From NCBI GenBank assembly GCA_910579615.1, contig CAJTUA010000009.1:104672-168671 (forward strand): DNA of 64,000 bases, written 5' to 3'. Every line of letters begins with the position of its first letter. The first letter of the stretch is position 1. A model generated the notes under the pieces. That model was not told the origin of the DNA and searched no databases. It worked only from the letters and a program-made list of their open reading frames with translations. Positions 44,512 to 52,504 of this stretch are shown here, in pieces. The stretch comes from an uncultured Lachnospiraceae bacterium. Lineage in GTDB: Bacteria; Bacillota; Clostridia; Lachnospirales; Lachnospiraceae. A program made the position numbers and the translations under genes.

Positions 44512-44652
44512 ATGAAGCGGATGATTGGTTTCATTCTTTTCTGGGTTGCTGTCGGTATGACCATCATGCTTTTTATCAGCAGCGGCCTTTTTGCTATTTT
44601 TTTGATTATCGTCCTCTTTGTACTCAGCTACCATCTGTTTTCCGACTGCTAA
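44512..44652 (+). CDS. 46-residue single-pass membrane protein
   Basis: Starts MKRMIGFILFWVAVGMTIM and ends in SYHLFSDC. It is almost entirely hydrophobic after a basic start, with one or two tightly packed membrane passes. A strong AGAAGGAGG lies 5 nt upstream of the ATG, and a TATAAT lies about 35 bp upstream (44474-44479). It is convergent with rpmB, with which it shares a hairpin. It is too short for standard length cut-offs. I know similar short proteins only as hypotheticals of Lachnospiraceae; function unknown. Confidence 0.72.
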   Translation: MKRMIGFILFWVAVGMTIMLFISSGLFAIFLIIVLFVLSYHLFSDC

Positions 44653-44783
44653 AAAGCACTGGCACAAGGAACCGCATGGAAGTTTTTCCTGCGCACGCCG
44701 CAGGTACGCCACTTCTGCGTCGTACATTTTGTATAGAAAACTACCGTATATGTTTTTTCACATTTGCATCGCACGCACATGAC

Positions 44784-44811
44784 AAAGGGTGTCAATTTCT
44801 TGACACCCTTT
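44784..44811. terminator. Perfect hairpin between rpmB and the 46-residue protein gene
   Basis: AAAGGGTGTCAA pairs with TTGACACCCTTT across a TTTC tetraloop. It lies 25 nt beyond the rpmB stop and can serve both convergent genes, although the T-run is short. Confidence 0.8.
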
Positions 44812-44835
44812 CGCTGTTTTCTTGTTTTTCCGCCC

Positions 44836-45033
44836 TTATGCGCGCTCTACCTTACCGGACCTCAGACAAGAAGTACAAACATACATTCTCTGTGTTCCAC
44901 CGTTGACCTTTACCTTAACATGCTTCACGTTGGACTTCCACATTCTGTTAGCACGTCTGCTCAACTGACTTCTGGAATGGCTTAACTGGGAGCCCCACAG
45001 GGAAGCTTTATCGCAAATTGCACATTTTGCCAT
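44836..45033 (-). CDS. rpmB: 50S ribosomal protein L28, zinc-binding form
   Basis: 65 residues. It begins AKCAICDKA and has the conserved SHSRSQLSRRANRMWK and a C-terminal CTSCLRSG. The two CxxC pairs (CAIC, CTSC) mark it as the C+ zinc-ribbon type of L28. It has its own promoter and ends in a hairpin. Its position next to asp23 is a Firmicutes hallmark. Confidence 0.97.
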   Translation of the reverse strand: MAKCAICDKASLWGSQLSHSRSQLSRRANRMWKSNVKHVKVKVNGGTQRMYVCTSCLRSGKVERA

Positions 45034-45115
45034 GAACTAGCACCTCCTTAATAAAAATTAGGTCTTAGCCTGTGCAAACAATACACCCTTCACACCTGAC
45101 CTGCAAACAAAAGCT

Positions 45116-45144
45116 ATTTTAACAGATAAGGAAACATTTTGCAA
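45116..45144 (-). promoter_or_regulatory. Promoter of rpmB
   Basis: On the minus strand: TTGCAA (45139-45144), 17 bp spacer, TAAAAT (45116-45121), giving a leader of about 80 nt. Confidence 0.65.
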
Positions 45145-45200
45145 GCAAAATTTAATTTTTTTTCTTTTTTTCTTTTTTCCCGCAATATTCCCGCGCATTC

Positions 45201-45620
45201 TCATGAATTTTCAAGCTTTGTTTCCGTCTCCCTGACAATCTTTTCCGCCATCTCGTCCGTCTCTTTTTCTTTTTCCTTCGCCGCATCATCCTTCGTGAAT
45301 TTGTCCACAAGATCCGGCACCATATCAAAAATCTTCGTCAGCGCATCCTGATTTTTCACATTGACAAGGCGCGCATGCCCGTTCTGGATAACAAGCACTG
45401 CGCTTGGTGTCATCTTGCCACTCATGCCGCCGCCGGAATTGTCCTTTGCCCCGTTTACAAACGAACCTGCCCCCATGCCAAAGCTCACGTCCACAAGCGG
45501 CAAAATGATGGTGCCGTCATCAAATTTGACAGCATCGCCGACAACGGTCTTTGTTGTCAGGAATGCCTCCATCCCCTGAAATAAGGAGCTTACTGTACTG
45601 CTGAATTTTCCGTCTGCCAT
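45201..45620 (-). CDS. ytfJ: YtfJ/GerW-family spore protein
   Basis: 139 residues from the ATG at 45620, with GGAGG 8 nt upstream. The family core is DAVKFDDGTIILPLVDVSFGMGAGSF and the following Gly-rich GGGMSGKMTPSAVLVI. In Bacillus, YtfJ/GerW is a spore coat/core-associated protein needed for normal germination. It follows a DUF2953 gene, as in many spore formers. Between them is the tandem duplicated structured element, whose end is 20 nt before the start. Confidence 0.9.
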   Translation of the reverse strand: MADGKFSSTVSSLFQGMEAFLTTKTVVGDAVKFDDGTIILPLVDVSFGMGAGSFVNGAKDNSGGGMSGKMTPSAVLVIQNGHARLVNVKNQDALTKIFDMVPDLVDKFTKDDAAKEKEKETDEMAEKIVRETETKLENS

Positions 45621-45639
45621 ATAAAAATCCTCCATATAA

Positions 45640-45844
45640 AGTTCCGCATGTTCCCTTCCATCCCACTAACCGGCAGTGGGATTTTCTCTCCGCCCTGGTC
45701 CGAAAAAATCCCACTGGGGCGTTGTCCGGGAACATGCTGTTTTTAAAGTTCCGCATGTTCCCTTCCATCCCACTAACCGGCAGTGGGATTTTCTCTCCGC
45801 CCTGCTCCGAAAAAATCCCACTGGGGCGTTGTCCGGGAACATGC
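45640..45844 (-). repeat. Structured intergenic element, locus 3, tandem duplicate
   Basis: Two almost identical copies (45640-45737 and 45747-45844, period 107 bp, one base different in the loop). Each on the plus strand is AGTTCC, outer arms GCATGTTCCC and GGGAACATGC, inner arms CAGTGGGATTTT (45674-45685) and AAAATCCCACTG (45705-45716), then TG and a T-run. In each, an extra ATCCCACT before the inner arm allows a competing short hairpin. Confidence 0.9.
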
Positions 45845-45856
45845 TGTTTTTTTATT

Positions 45857-46969
45857 TTACAAAGCCGACGTTGTCAGCTTGTTTTTTAATTTCTTCGCCT
45901 GCGAAAGCAGTCTCTTTAATTTCCCCTTGCTCCACAGTTTCCATGCAATCCACAGAACCGTCCCGAAGCGTACCCTGCCCTTTAGCTGCACGCACCCGTC
46001 AAGCCGGAAGGAGTCCGCCTTAAAATCCGCGGTCAGGGAGAGCTTTTTCGCGTAGAGCGGGTAGAGCATCCCCAACACCGAAAGGGCGCGTCCCATGGAA
46101 TACGGGTTTCCGGTCGCAAAGACAAGTTCCCCTTCTATTTTATACGGAAAAACATGTTTTAGCAACCGCAAAATTGATTTCCACGCATATTTTATCCCGT
46201 TTTTATTTTCTTCATCCCGCAGGAATTCCAGGACAAGCCCTGCCATGCCCTTTATATCTGAAATTTTTGTTATTACGGCAAGAATTTTCTTCTTCATGTT
46301 CTGTACGGCACTGGCAATTTTTTCGAAAATGGCCCGGATTCGGTTCAGGAGCTTTTTCACGGACTCAGCCACGCACCATATCGGTTTTAGCAGACCGCCC
46401 GGGATGTCCTGTGTGGTCTGCGCGTCCCGGGATTGCTGCTGGGGGGGTGCGGTGTCTGCTTCCGCTTCGAATTCCACTGCTTTTTCCCCGGAAATCTCCG
46501 ATGCTGCATCCGCGCTGGTTTGCCCTGCATCCTGGTTTTGCTGCGCCTGCAAGGTTCCCGCCCGTTGGTCTTCTGGCTCTGGCGCATTTTCCCCATCGCC
46601 TCCTGGCACACTTTTTTCTGCACATTCCCCTGCTTTCTCTGTTTCTCCCTGTTCTTGTGGCACAGCCTTCTTCGCTTTCCTGCGCCGTGCCCTTCCGCCC
46701 CCTTCATTCGAGAACAGCTGAATACCAAACACATAAAGCTTTATCTGCAGCTTCCCTTCCCGAAAGCTTACCGGCAGCCGAACCAGATGGAATAGATAGC
46801 TCACCTGTGCCTGCACCGAAAGCTCCTTCCCGCTGCGCTCAAGCCTCGCGCGGTAACGCAGCGGAACGAGCAAAAACACAAGCAGGATAAAAACAAGCAA
46901 AAGAAGAATGCCCAAGAGCAAAAGCCCGATGATTTTCAATATTGTTCCGAGAATGTTTAAAAAAAGCAT
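45857..46969 (-). CDS. DUF2953-family membrane-associated protein
   Basis: 370 residues from the ATG at 46969, with AGGAGG 5 nt upstream. An N-terminal hydrophobic segment (5-35) is followed by VPLRYRARLERSGKELSVQA, the DUF2953 start. A charged Gln/Glu-rich low-complexity stretch (about 100-185) interrupts the domain before helices and a C-terminal RFGTVLWIAWKLWSKGKLK. In spore formers this gene regularly precedes ytfJ, as it does here, so a sporulation role is likely. Mechanism unknown. Confidence 0.82.
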   Translation of the reverse strand: MLFLNILGTILKIIGLLLLGILLLLVFILLVFLLVPLRYRARLERSGKELSVQAQVSYLFHLVRLPVSFREGKLQIKLYVFGIQLFSNEGGGRARRRKAKKAVPQEQGETEKAGECAEKSVPGGDGENAPEPEDQRAGTLQAQQNQDAGQTSADAASEISGEKAVEFEAEADTAPPQQQSRDAQTTQDIPGGLLKPIWCVAESVKKLLNRIRAIFEKIASAVQNMKKKILAVITKISDIKGMAGLVLEFLRDEENKNGIKYAWKSILRLLKHVFPYKIEGELVFATGNPYSMGRALSVLGMLYPLYAKKLSLTADFKADSFRLDGCVQLKGRVRFGTVLWIAWKLWSKGKLKRLLSQAKKLKNKLTTSAL

Positions 46970-47035
46970 ACTCACCTCCTGCTGTTTTTGGATTTTGTAT
47001 CCGCCCTTTTATGGTACCTGCAGCACTTACGGCAT

Positions 47036-47353
47036 TTACAAGCCCCCAAAATATCCCCTTACATCAAAGCCACCGGTCTGCCCGTAGACCTCCATCACCA
47101 TCCCCTGCACCAGTTCCATTGCCTCCTTGCGGCTTCCCGCAACGCCAAGCACATAGATGTCCTGTTTTTTGCGCAGTGGAAATTTCATCTCATTTGCCGG
47201 GAGCAAATCAAACAAATCTTTCCCATTGATTGCATACACAATCAGGGTAATCCCTTTTTTCACGCGTTTCCCATCCCGGATGCGCGCCTCAAGCTTCTGA
47301 TATTTCTCTTTCACACTCTCCCCGACAAACGGGTTCGCACGAAAACTCAGCAT
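47036..47353 (-). CDS. Conserved hypothetical protein, 105 residues
   Basis: A compact soluble alpha/beta protein, with a basic N-terminus (VGESVKEKYQKLEARIRDGKR), strands GITLIVYAING and DIYVLGVAGSRKEAMELV. It has no signal peptide or known motif. AAAGGGGAG precedes the ATG. It follows the 480-residue gene by about 40 nt and precedes DUF2953 on the same strand. Function unknown. Confidence 0.65.
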   Translation of the reverse strand: MLSFRANPFVGESVKEKYQKLEARIRDGKRVKKGITLIVYAINGKDLFDLLPANEMKFPLRKKQDIYVLGVAGSRKEAMELVQGMVMEVYGQTGGFDVRGYFGGL

Positions 47354-47393
47354 AACTCCCCTTTCCTGCCAGGTTCATGAACCCATCCACACC

Positions 47394-48836
47394 TCACGCC
47401 TCCATCAGCTCTTTCATCAGCCTTATCCCCGCCACTTTCTCCGCCGTCTCATGGCAGCTAGCAAGGCTTGCCCTGACATAATCCATAACCTCCTTCTGGC
47501 TGTTAAAAAATACCGGAAGCTGGGAGAGCACCGCCGCAATCATCGCGCGGTTCTGCATTGTCTGCTGTGCGCAAAGTGCCGCCATAAGCTTATTCACAAG
47601 CGTATCGGAGGCTTCCTTTAAGCAGGTGCGGTCCGCTGTCTTTTGGCTGTTTTTTACATCCAGCTCGGCAAACAGGCTGTTGCCGAGCAAAAGCGCACTG
47701 CTCCTGATGCCGGCAAGCTGCTTTTCCAACATCAGCGCTTCTGCAATTTTTTCCGTTTCCGCATCAAAGTCAGAGAAGATTCCCTGCAGCTGCTGCAATT
47801 TCGGGCCAAGCTCCTCAAGGACTCCTTCCGTCTCCGCCATCCGTGCCTCCAAATCCTCCGGTATCGGCGAAAAATCTTTTGCAAGTGCCTTCCCGCAGAT
47901 TTCATTCAGCAGCGGCATAAAGACCTCCGTGCGCGCCGCCGACTCCGCCGAGGCGTAAGGATAATTCAAAAGCCATGCGCACAGCGGGTTCACAAGCTCC
48001 ATCAGACTGTAATACTGGTCTGTAATCTCCGCAAGCTCCTTTGTTGTCCGCAAGAACAGCTCCTGTGTGCTCTGGTATTCTTCTTCCCCCATTGTCTTCC
48101 ACTCGGTTTTCTGCATTTTTGCAAGACTTTCGGCAAGCTGTGGGAAATACTCCTCCATCCCCTCCGGTTCATAAAGCCCCGCAGCCGACTCAATCCGGTA
48201 AACAAATTCATCCACCGATGCTGCGTCCATACCGGCATAATTTTCAAACCCCGCGCGCACCAAATCCTCAAATTTCCCGCGGCTCATGCGCACCGGAAAC
48301 TGCGAGAGCATCTGTTGGATTCTCACGTTAATCAACAAATTATCCTTCTCCATGAAAATATACTGTAAAATCTCCCGCGCCGCCGTATCGTCCTCCGGGC
48401 ATGCCAGGTTGTCCTCAAAGCGCAGCTCCACGCGGTTTAGCATGTACTCATATATGGAAAAACGGTCCGTATATGCCGTCAGCACCTGCATTTTCGCCGT
48501 GATGGCATGGCGCAGCCCAATCAGTGTGCGCACCGCCATCTCCCTTTTCTCCCCGTCAAAACCATCCGAAAAATTCTCTTTTACCGTGTGGCATACCGTA
48601 TCCCAGATTTCTGCTGTCTCGCCTTCCAGGCTCCTCTCCCCGTCCGCCACACTCTCGTAAAAACCGTACAGCCGCAAAAGAAAGCTTACCTGCGCGAATA
48701 TATTGTTCGCCGAGGCAGCCGCCCCAAAAAGTTCCGGCAGATTTTTCTCCAGATTTTCTTTTTTTCTTTCCGCGTGCATTTTTCTCTTATCACCCATGTC
48801 AGTTACCACAACCTTCCTGCCGTTTTTTTGCGGCAT
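47394..48836 (-). CDS. Large helical cytoplasmic protein of unknown function
   Basis: About 480 residues, almost wholly helical and acidic, without a signal peptide, membrane segment or catalytic motif I can recognise. Segments such as LRLYGFYESVADGERSL and LMELVNPLCAWLLNYPYASAES look like a repeat-free helical bundle. The start is uncertain: the ATG at 48836 has AGGA close by; the ATG at 48797 has AGGAAGG 14 nt away. It lies between two ABC-2-type permease genes and a 105-residue gene on one strand. I do not recognise the family. Confidence 0.6.
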   Translation of the reverse strand: MPQKNGRKVVVTDMGDKRKMHAERKKENLEKNLPELFGAAASANNIFAQVSFLLRLYGFYESVADGERSLEGETAEIWDTVCHTVKENFSDGFDGEKREMAVRTLIGLRHAITAKMQVLTAYTDRFSIYEYMLNRVELRFEDNLACPEDDTAAREILQYIFMEKDNLLINVRIQQMLSQFPVRMSRGKFEDLVRAGFENYAGMDAASVDEFVYRIESAAGLYEPEGMEEYFPQLAESLAKMQKTEWKTMGEEEYQSTQELFLRTTKELAEITDQYYSLMELVNPLCAWLLNYPYASAESAARTEVFMPLLNEICGKALAKDFSPIPEDLEARMAETEGVLEELGPKLQQLQGIFSDFDAETEKIAEALMLEKQLAGIRSSALLLGNSLFAELDVKNSQKTADRTCLKEASDTLVNKLMAALCAQQTMQNRAMIAAVLSQLPVFFNSQKEVMDYVRASLASCHETAEKVAGIRLMKELMEA

Positions 48837-48939
48837 AATTCCTGTTCCCTGCTGTTTTGCAGGTTTATCGTCTGAAGTTTATATGCATTTATGTGCCTCC
48901 TCCTGCTCTTTGCAGCCGTCCCAAACCAAAACCCCCGTC

Positions 48940-50049
48940 CTACGGCGCAAGAATCTGAACAAACCACCGCAGATACACATTGTTTGGAAGAAAATGGAAC
49001 CACACCGGGAATTCACGGAACAAAATCCCTTCCACCATGGAGCAGAAGCCGCATATGGCAAGCACAACCAGTACAACCGTCCCCACCACCTGATACGCAA
49101 GCAATCCCGGCAGCCAATTTGCCAGTAAATAATACATCAATGCCATCATAACCGAAAAAAGCACGCTTGTCCAGAATACAGGCAAAAATTTTTCCCAATT
49201 TCCCACCCCCGCTGCGACACATACCGCAAAAACCGCCGCCGGAACCGTACAAAGAGCCGTGCACGCAAGCATATTCCCAAGCAGCTCCACAGGTCTTGTC
49301 AGCCCTACAAGATGCCTTCTCTGGCTAATTCCCTGCTCCTTCTCCGTACACACTCCCGAAAGCGCCGCCATCTGCAGCAGCGCAAACAGCATTGCGGCAA
49401 CCGCGGCGACCGCCTGCCGGTAAAAAAGACTGCTTTTAAGCCCTTCCCTGCGCTCCTGCTGCTTCCCGTCCACAAACCGGAATTCAAACGCAAAATCAAA
49501 ATCCCCATCGCCAATCAGGGAAGCCGCATATGCTTCGTACTCCTGTCTGCTGAATTTTTCTTTTTCCCCCGCAGGAAGTTCCTCGTAGGCAAGGTACGCC
49601 TGCGCCTGGCAGATGTCATACATCATCTCGCCCGCGACAATATCCGCGACAATCGCCGCCACCTTGTCATCCTGTTCATAATACACATTCACCAGTCTTC
49701 TGGATTTCCCGGCATCCACTTTTTCCCCGTAGCGTTCCCGTATTTCAAAGATACAGCGAATCTCCCCTTCCTCCATAAGCGCAGAAAGTTCCCCGTAAGT
49801 CCCATATTTTACTGACAGCGCCTCCAAACCTTCCAGACGCCCTGCAAGTTCTTTTGATTTTTCGCTCCCGTCCAAATCAACCAGGCCAACGGGAATGGTT
49901 GCCAGATTCTCCGCCTCCCGGTTCATATCCTCCATACAGAAGAAAAAGCAGAACACGGAAACCACAAGCACCAAAAGCGTCATCCGGTCCTTGAGGAAAA
50001 GCTGCAGCCGCAGTTGCGCCTGTGCGGACAGGCTCCGAAACATTCTCAT
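48940..50049 (-). CDS. ABC-2-type permease-like membrane protein A
   Basis: 369 residues from the ATG at 50049, with AAGGAGG 9 nt upstream. One N-terminal membrane segment (17-37) is followed by a large extracytoplasmic loop of about 190 residues and a block of five to six C-terminal segments, the ABC-2 membrane (NatB/YhgE-like) arrangement. FEFRFVDGKQQERREG marks the entry to the C-terminal block. No ATPase gene accompanies it. It pairs with permease B immediately upstream, 60 nt away, and may form a heterodimer. Confidence 0.7.
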   Translation of the reverse strand: MRMFRSLSAQAQLRLQLFLKDRMTLLVLVVSVFCFFFCMEDMNREAENLATIPVGLVDLDGSEKSKELAGRLEGLEALSVKYGTYGELSALMEEGEIRCIFEIRERYGEKVDAGKSRRLVNVYYEQDDKVAAIVADIVAGEMMYDICQAQAYLAYEELPAGEKEKFSRQEYEAYAASLIGDGDFDFAFEFRFVDGKQQERREGLKSSLFYRQAVAAVAAMLFALLQMAALSGVCTEKEQGISQRRHLVGLTRPVELLGNMLACTALCTVPAAVFAVCVAAGVGNWEKFLPVFWTSVLFSVMMALMYYLLANWLPGLLAYQVVGTVVLVVLAICGFCSMVEGILFREFPVWFHFLPNNVYLRWFVQILAP

Positions 50050-50108
50050 CCGCCCGTTCCTCCTTTTTTCGATTTTTGCATGTGCCCGTCCCCCATCCAT
50101 TGCATACG

Positions 50109-51305
50109 CTATTTCAGGTTTTGCATACGGCGGTGCAAAGCCGTTGCCGCCAACAGCAAAAGAAGGATACCAACCGCGCACGCTGCCGCCGCCAGACCAA
50201 ATCCCTTTCCGGTAAGCTCTCCTGCCTCCGCGTCAAAAATCAGCCGCAAAAACCAGTAGTTCGGCATACATTTTGCTACGGTGCGCATCCTTTCCGGCAG
50301 ATACAGAAACGGAATCAGCCCTCCGCCAAGTACCCCGCCAAGCAGCAAAAACATATTGGAGGCAAGCAGATAATTTTTCATTTTTGTAAAAGCCGCCGCC
50401 ATAAAAAGCATCACTGCCCCCGCCAGGCATGCGTACAGCCAAAAGATAAAATATACCTCCCATGAAAGTACCACCCCCGCAGCCTGCAGCAAAAAGGCCG
50501 CCACCGCCATGGCAACGCTGACCTGCATTCCGAAAAAGAGCAGTTTTTCACAAAGGATACGAAAACTTCCCACCCCAAGCGCATTCAGGCGGGCATAAAT
50601 CCCTGCGTGGTGCTCCTTTTGGAAACGCACGCCGGCAAGCAGTGCCAAAAATGTGAGCACGAGTATCCCCGCTTCGTGAAGATAAAAAGGAAGCAGCTGG
50701 ATTGCCGAATCATTTTCGAGGATGTAATGCTCAAAGAAATCACCTTTTGACAGCGCCTTTAAGATAAGCTGAACCGAAATTTTCTTATTAACCTCCGAAG
50801 CCTTCTCGCGCGGCATCCCGCTAAGCAGCATCACATCATAGAGCGCCACACAGTGGATTTCAACCGAAGAAATATATTTTTCATAGCTTTCCATCAGATT
50901 TTTCAACATGATTTCAACCGCCGGGCTGCGCGTGGAAATCACCGCCTGTACCGGGAGATGCTCAAGATATGTCATGCTGTCCGCAAAATCCTGTGGAATG
51001 ACAAGATACATGTCAAGCGCTCCAGCCTCGAACAATGCCAGGATGTCCTCCTCCTCGCCGAGGGCAATGGAAACATAGGAAGTAAACAAATCATTGTCCT
51101 CATAAAATGACAGAAGCATCTGTGAATAAACCGAGGTATCCTTATTGATGACACCGATAGCCACACGTTCGGAAGCATCCATCTGCTCCCCGCCCCTTCG
51201 CACGGCAAAACAGACACACAGCACAAACAACGCGCAGATGCCGGCTCCGAAAAGCCGCCGCCTGGTAAAAAGCTGCCGGATATCCTGCATCCACAAAGCT
51301 CCCAT
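50109..51305 (-). CDS. ABC-2-type permease-like membrane protein B
   Basis: 398 residues with the same plan as permease A: one N-terminal segment (18-36), an extracytoplasmic loop (about 37-200) with VAIGVINKDTSVYSQ and PQDFADSMTYL, and six C-terminal segments. The loop start is the IGVVN/D-type opening typical of YhgE/ABC-2 exporters. GAGAGGTG precedes the ATG. Together with A it looks like a two-subunit export channel whose ATPase is missing from the window. Substrate unknown. Confidence 0.72.
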   Translation of the reverse strand: MGALWMQDIRQLFTRRRLFGAGICALFVLCVCFAVRRGGEQMDASERVAIGVINKDTSVYSQMLLSFYEDNDLFTSYVSIALGEEEDILALFEAGALDMYLVIPQDFADSMTYLEHLPVQAVISTRSPAVEIMLKNLMESYEKYISSVEIHCVALYDVMLLSGMPREKASEVNKKISVQLILKALSKGDFFEHYILENDSAIQLLPFYLHEAGILVLTFLALLAGVRFQKEHHAGIYARLNALGVGSFRILCEKLLFFGMQVSVAMAVAAFLLQAAGVVLSWEVYFIFWLYACLAGAVMLFMAAAFTKMKNYLLASNMFLLLGGVLGGGLIPFLYLPERMRTVAKCMPNYWFLRLIFDAEAGELTGKGFGLAAAACAVGILLLLLAATALHRRMQNLK

Positions 51306-51334
51306 TCCCGCACCTCTCTCCTGTGTCGTTTTCG

Positions 51335-51458
51335 TCTTTCGCCCCCTTTTCCGATGGAAAACGGGGTCACCCTTAAGACTTATTGCAGGTCTTTCGCCCC
51401 ATTTCCGATGGAAAACGGGGTCACTCCCAAGACTTATTGCAGGTCTTTCGCCCCATTT
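51335..51458 (-). repeat. 54 bp tandem duplication at the 3' end of the rhomboid-like gene
   Basis: A unit containing CCGATGGAAAACGGGGTCAC and ...AAGACTTATTGCAGGTC occurs at 51351 and 51405, with a third partial copy inside the gene's last codons and stop. Each unit forms a terminator-like CCCC-TTTTCC/GGAAAA-GGGG hairpin with one mismatch. The gene's own stop region has therefore been copied downstream. Confidence 0.8.
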
Positions 51459-52372
51459 CCATTCACATGCTCATGCGTGTAAAGATGGTCGGAGCAATAC
51501 TCATAATTGCCGTCACATTTTGAACAAAAACGGAATTCGAGCGAATCATCGTCAAGTTCCGTCCGCCCGCACACCGCACAGCGGTGCCTTGTAATCACAT
51601 TCTTCCCGCGGAACTGTACCGTATTGTCCCCGCGCGCGCCCTCGCGCACTGCCCGCCGAAATTTACGCTTGCGCGAAATCTCCTGCGGCGATATCCTCTT
51701 ATAATTGCGCGTAAGCAGGAAAAACACAACAAAGTTTAACAGCGATGCACCAATGATAATACGCCCGACCGGACCGAAGGTGATAAACTGGTACACAATC
51801 ATCACCGCATACATAATGCCGAGATATTTAATCTTAATCGGCAGAACATACATCAGGTACACCACCTGTTCCGGGAAGGTCGCCGCAAATGCCAGGTAAA
51901 TCGACATATTGACATAATAGGTTGAAAACAACGTAAACCACGAAGCGGCAAACATATTGTTTGTAAAAAACACCTTTGCCCCAAGAAGCCGAATCTCGTC
52001 GCCATAGACCAGATAAGCATACCCCATCGTTGCGAAGCTCCCAAGGATGGTAAAGAGAATCCCGCCGATAATATAAAAATTATAGCGGAAAGCCCCCCAT
52101 GTGCGCTCAAGCATCGTGCCGATTGCATAATAAAAATAAAGCATAAGCAAGGTAAAGAAGCCAAACCCCTCCGGCGGAATGACAATCCACGAAACCAACC
52201 GCCAGACCTGCCCGTGCAGAATCAGGTAAGGGTTTAAGGTCAGCCATGACAAAATGTCCGCATCAACAAGCTGAAGGACATATCCCACCGCATAGCAGCA
52301 AATCAGCACGAACGAAAGGTTGCGCACCGCGTACCTGCCAAATTTCCGTTCCAGTTTATACACAAATTTCAT
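51434..52372 (-). CDS. Rhomboid-like membrane protein with C-terminal zinc finger
   Basis: 312 residues. Six to seven hydrophobic segments (residues about 18-220) include GMLERTWGAFRYNFYIIGG-like motifs of the rhomboid/Der superfamily. A C-terminal cytosolic zinc ribbon/finger (residues about 262-300) reads CAVCGRT ... CSKCDGNYEYCSDH. I see no GxSG with a catalytic Ser/His pair, so it is likely a non-proteolytic pseudorhomboid. GAGGTGG precedes the ATG. A consensus promoter lies upstream and the divergent rqcH gene on the other side. Confidence 0.75.
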   Translation of the reverse strand: MKFVYKLERKFGRYAVRNLSFVLICCYAVGYVLQLVDADILSWLTLNPYLILHGQVWRLVSWIVIPPEGFGFFTLLMLYFYYAIGTMLERTWGAFRYNFYIIGGILFTILGSFATMGYAYLVYGDEIRLLGAKVFFTNNMFAASWFTLFSTYYVNMSIYLAFAATFPEQVVYLMYVLPIKIKYLGIMYAVMIVYQFITFGPVGRIIIGASLLNFVVFFLLTRNYKRISPQEISRKRKFRRAVREGARGDNTVQFRGKNVITRHRCAVCGRTELDDDSLEFRFCSKCDGNYEYCSDHLYTHEHVNGNGAKDLQ

Positions 52373-52405
52373 TTCATTTCCACCTCTCCCGCTGTGTTAA
52401 CTTTC

Positions 52406-52434
52406 ATTATAAGATTCCGCCGCAATAATGTCAA
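52406..52434 (-). promoter_or_regulatory. Consensus promoter of the rhomboid-like gene
   Basis: On the minus strand: TTGACA (52429-52434), 17 bp, TATAAT (52406-52411). Both elements are perfect, about 34 bp before the ATG. Confidence 0.88.
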
Positions 52435-52466
52435 ATAAAAGGATTCTAAATTTTCTCAAAGTATGG

Positions 52467-52472
52467 TATACT
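52467..52472 (+). promoter_or_regulatory. Extended -10 of the rqcH promoter
   Basis: TATACT preceded by TGG (extended -10), about 33 bp before the rqcH ATG. The -35 (TTCTAA at 52444) is weak. Confidence 0.5.
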
Positions 52473-52504
52473 TACAGCAAAACTAAAAAAAAGGAGCAAA
52501 TTTT

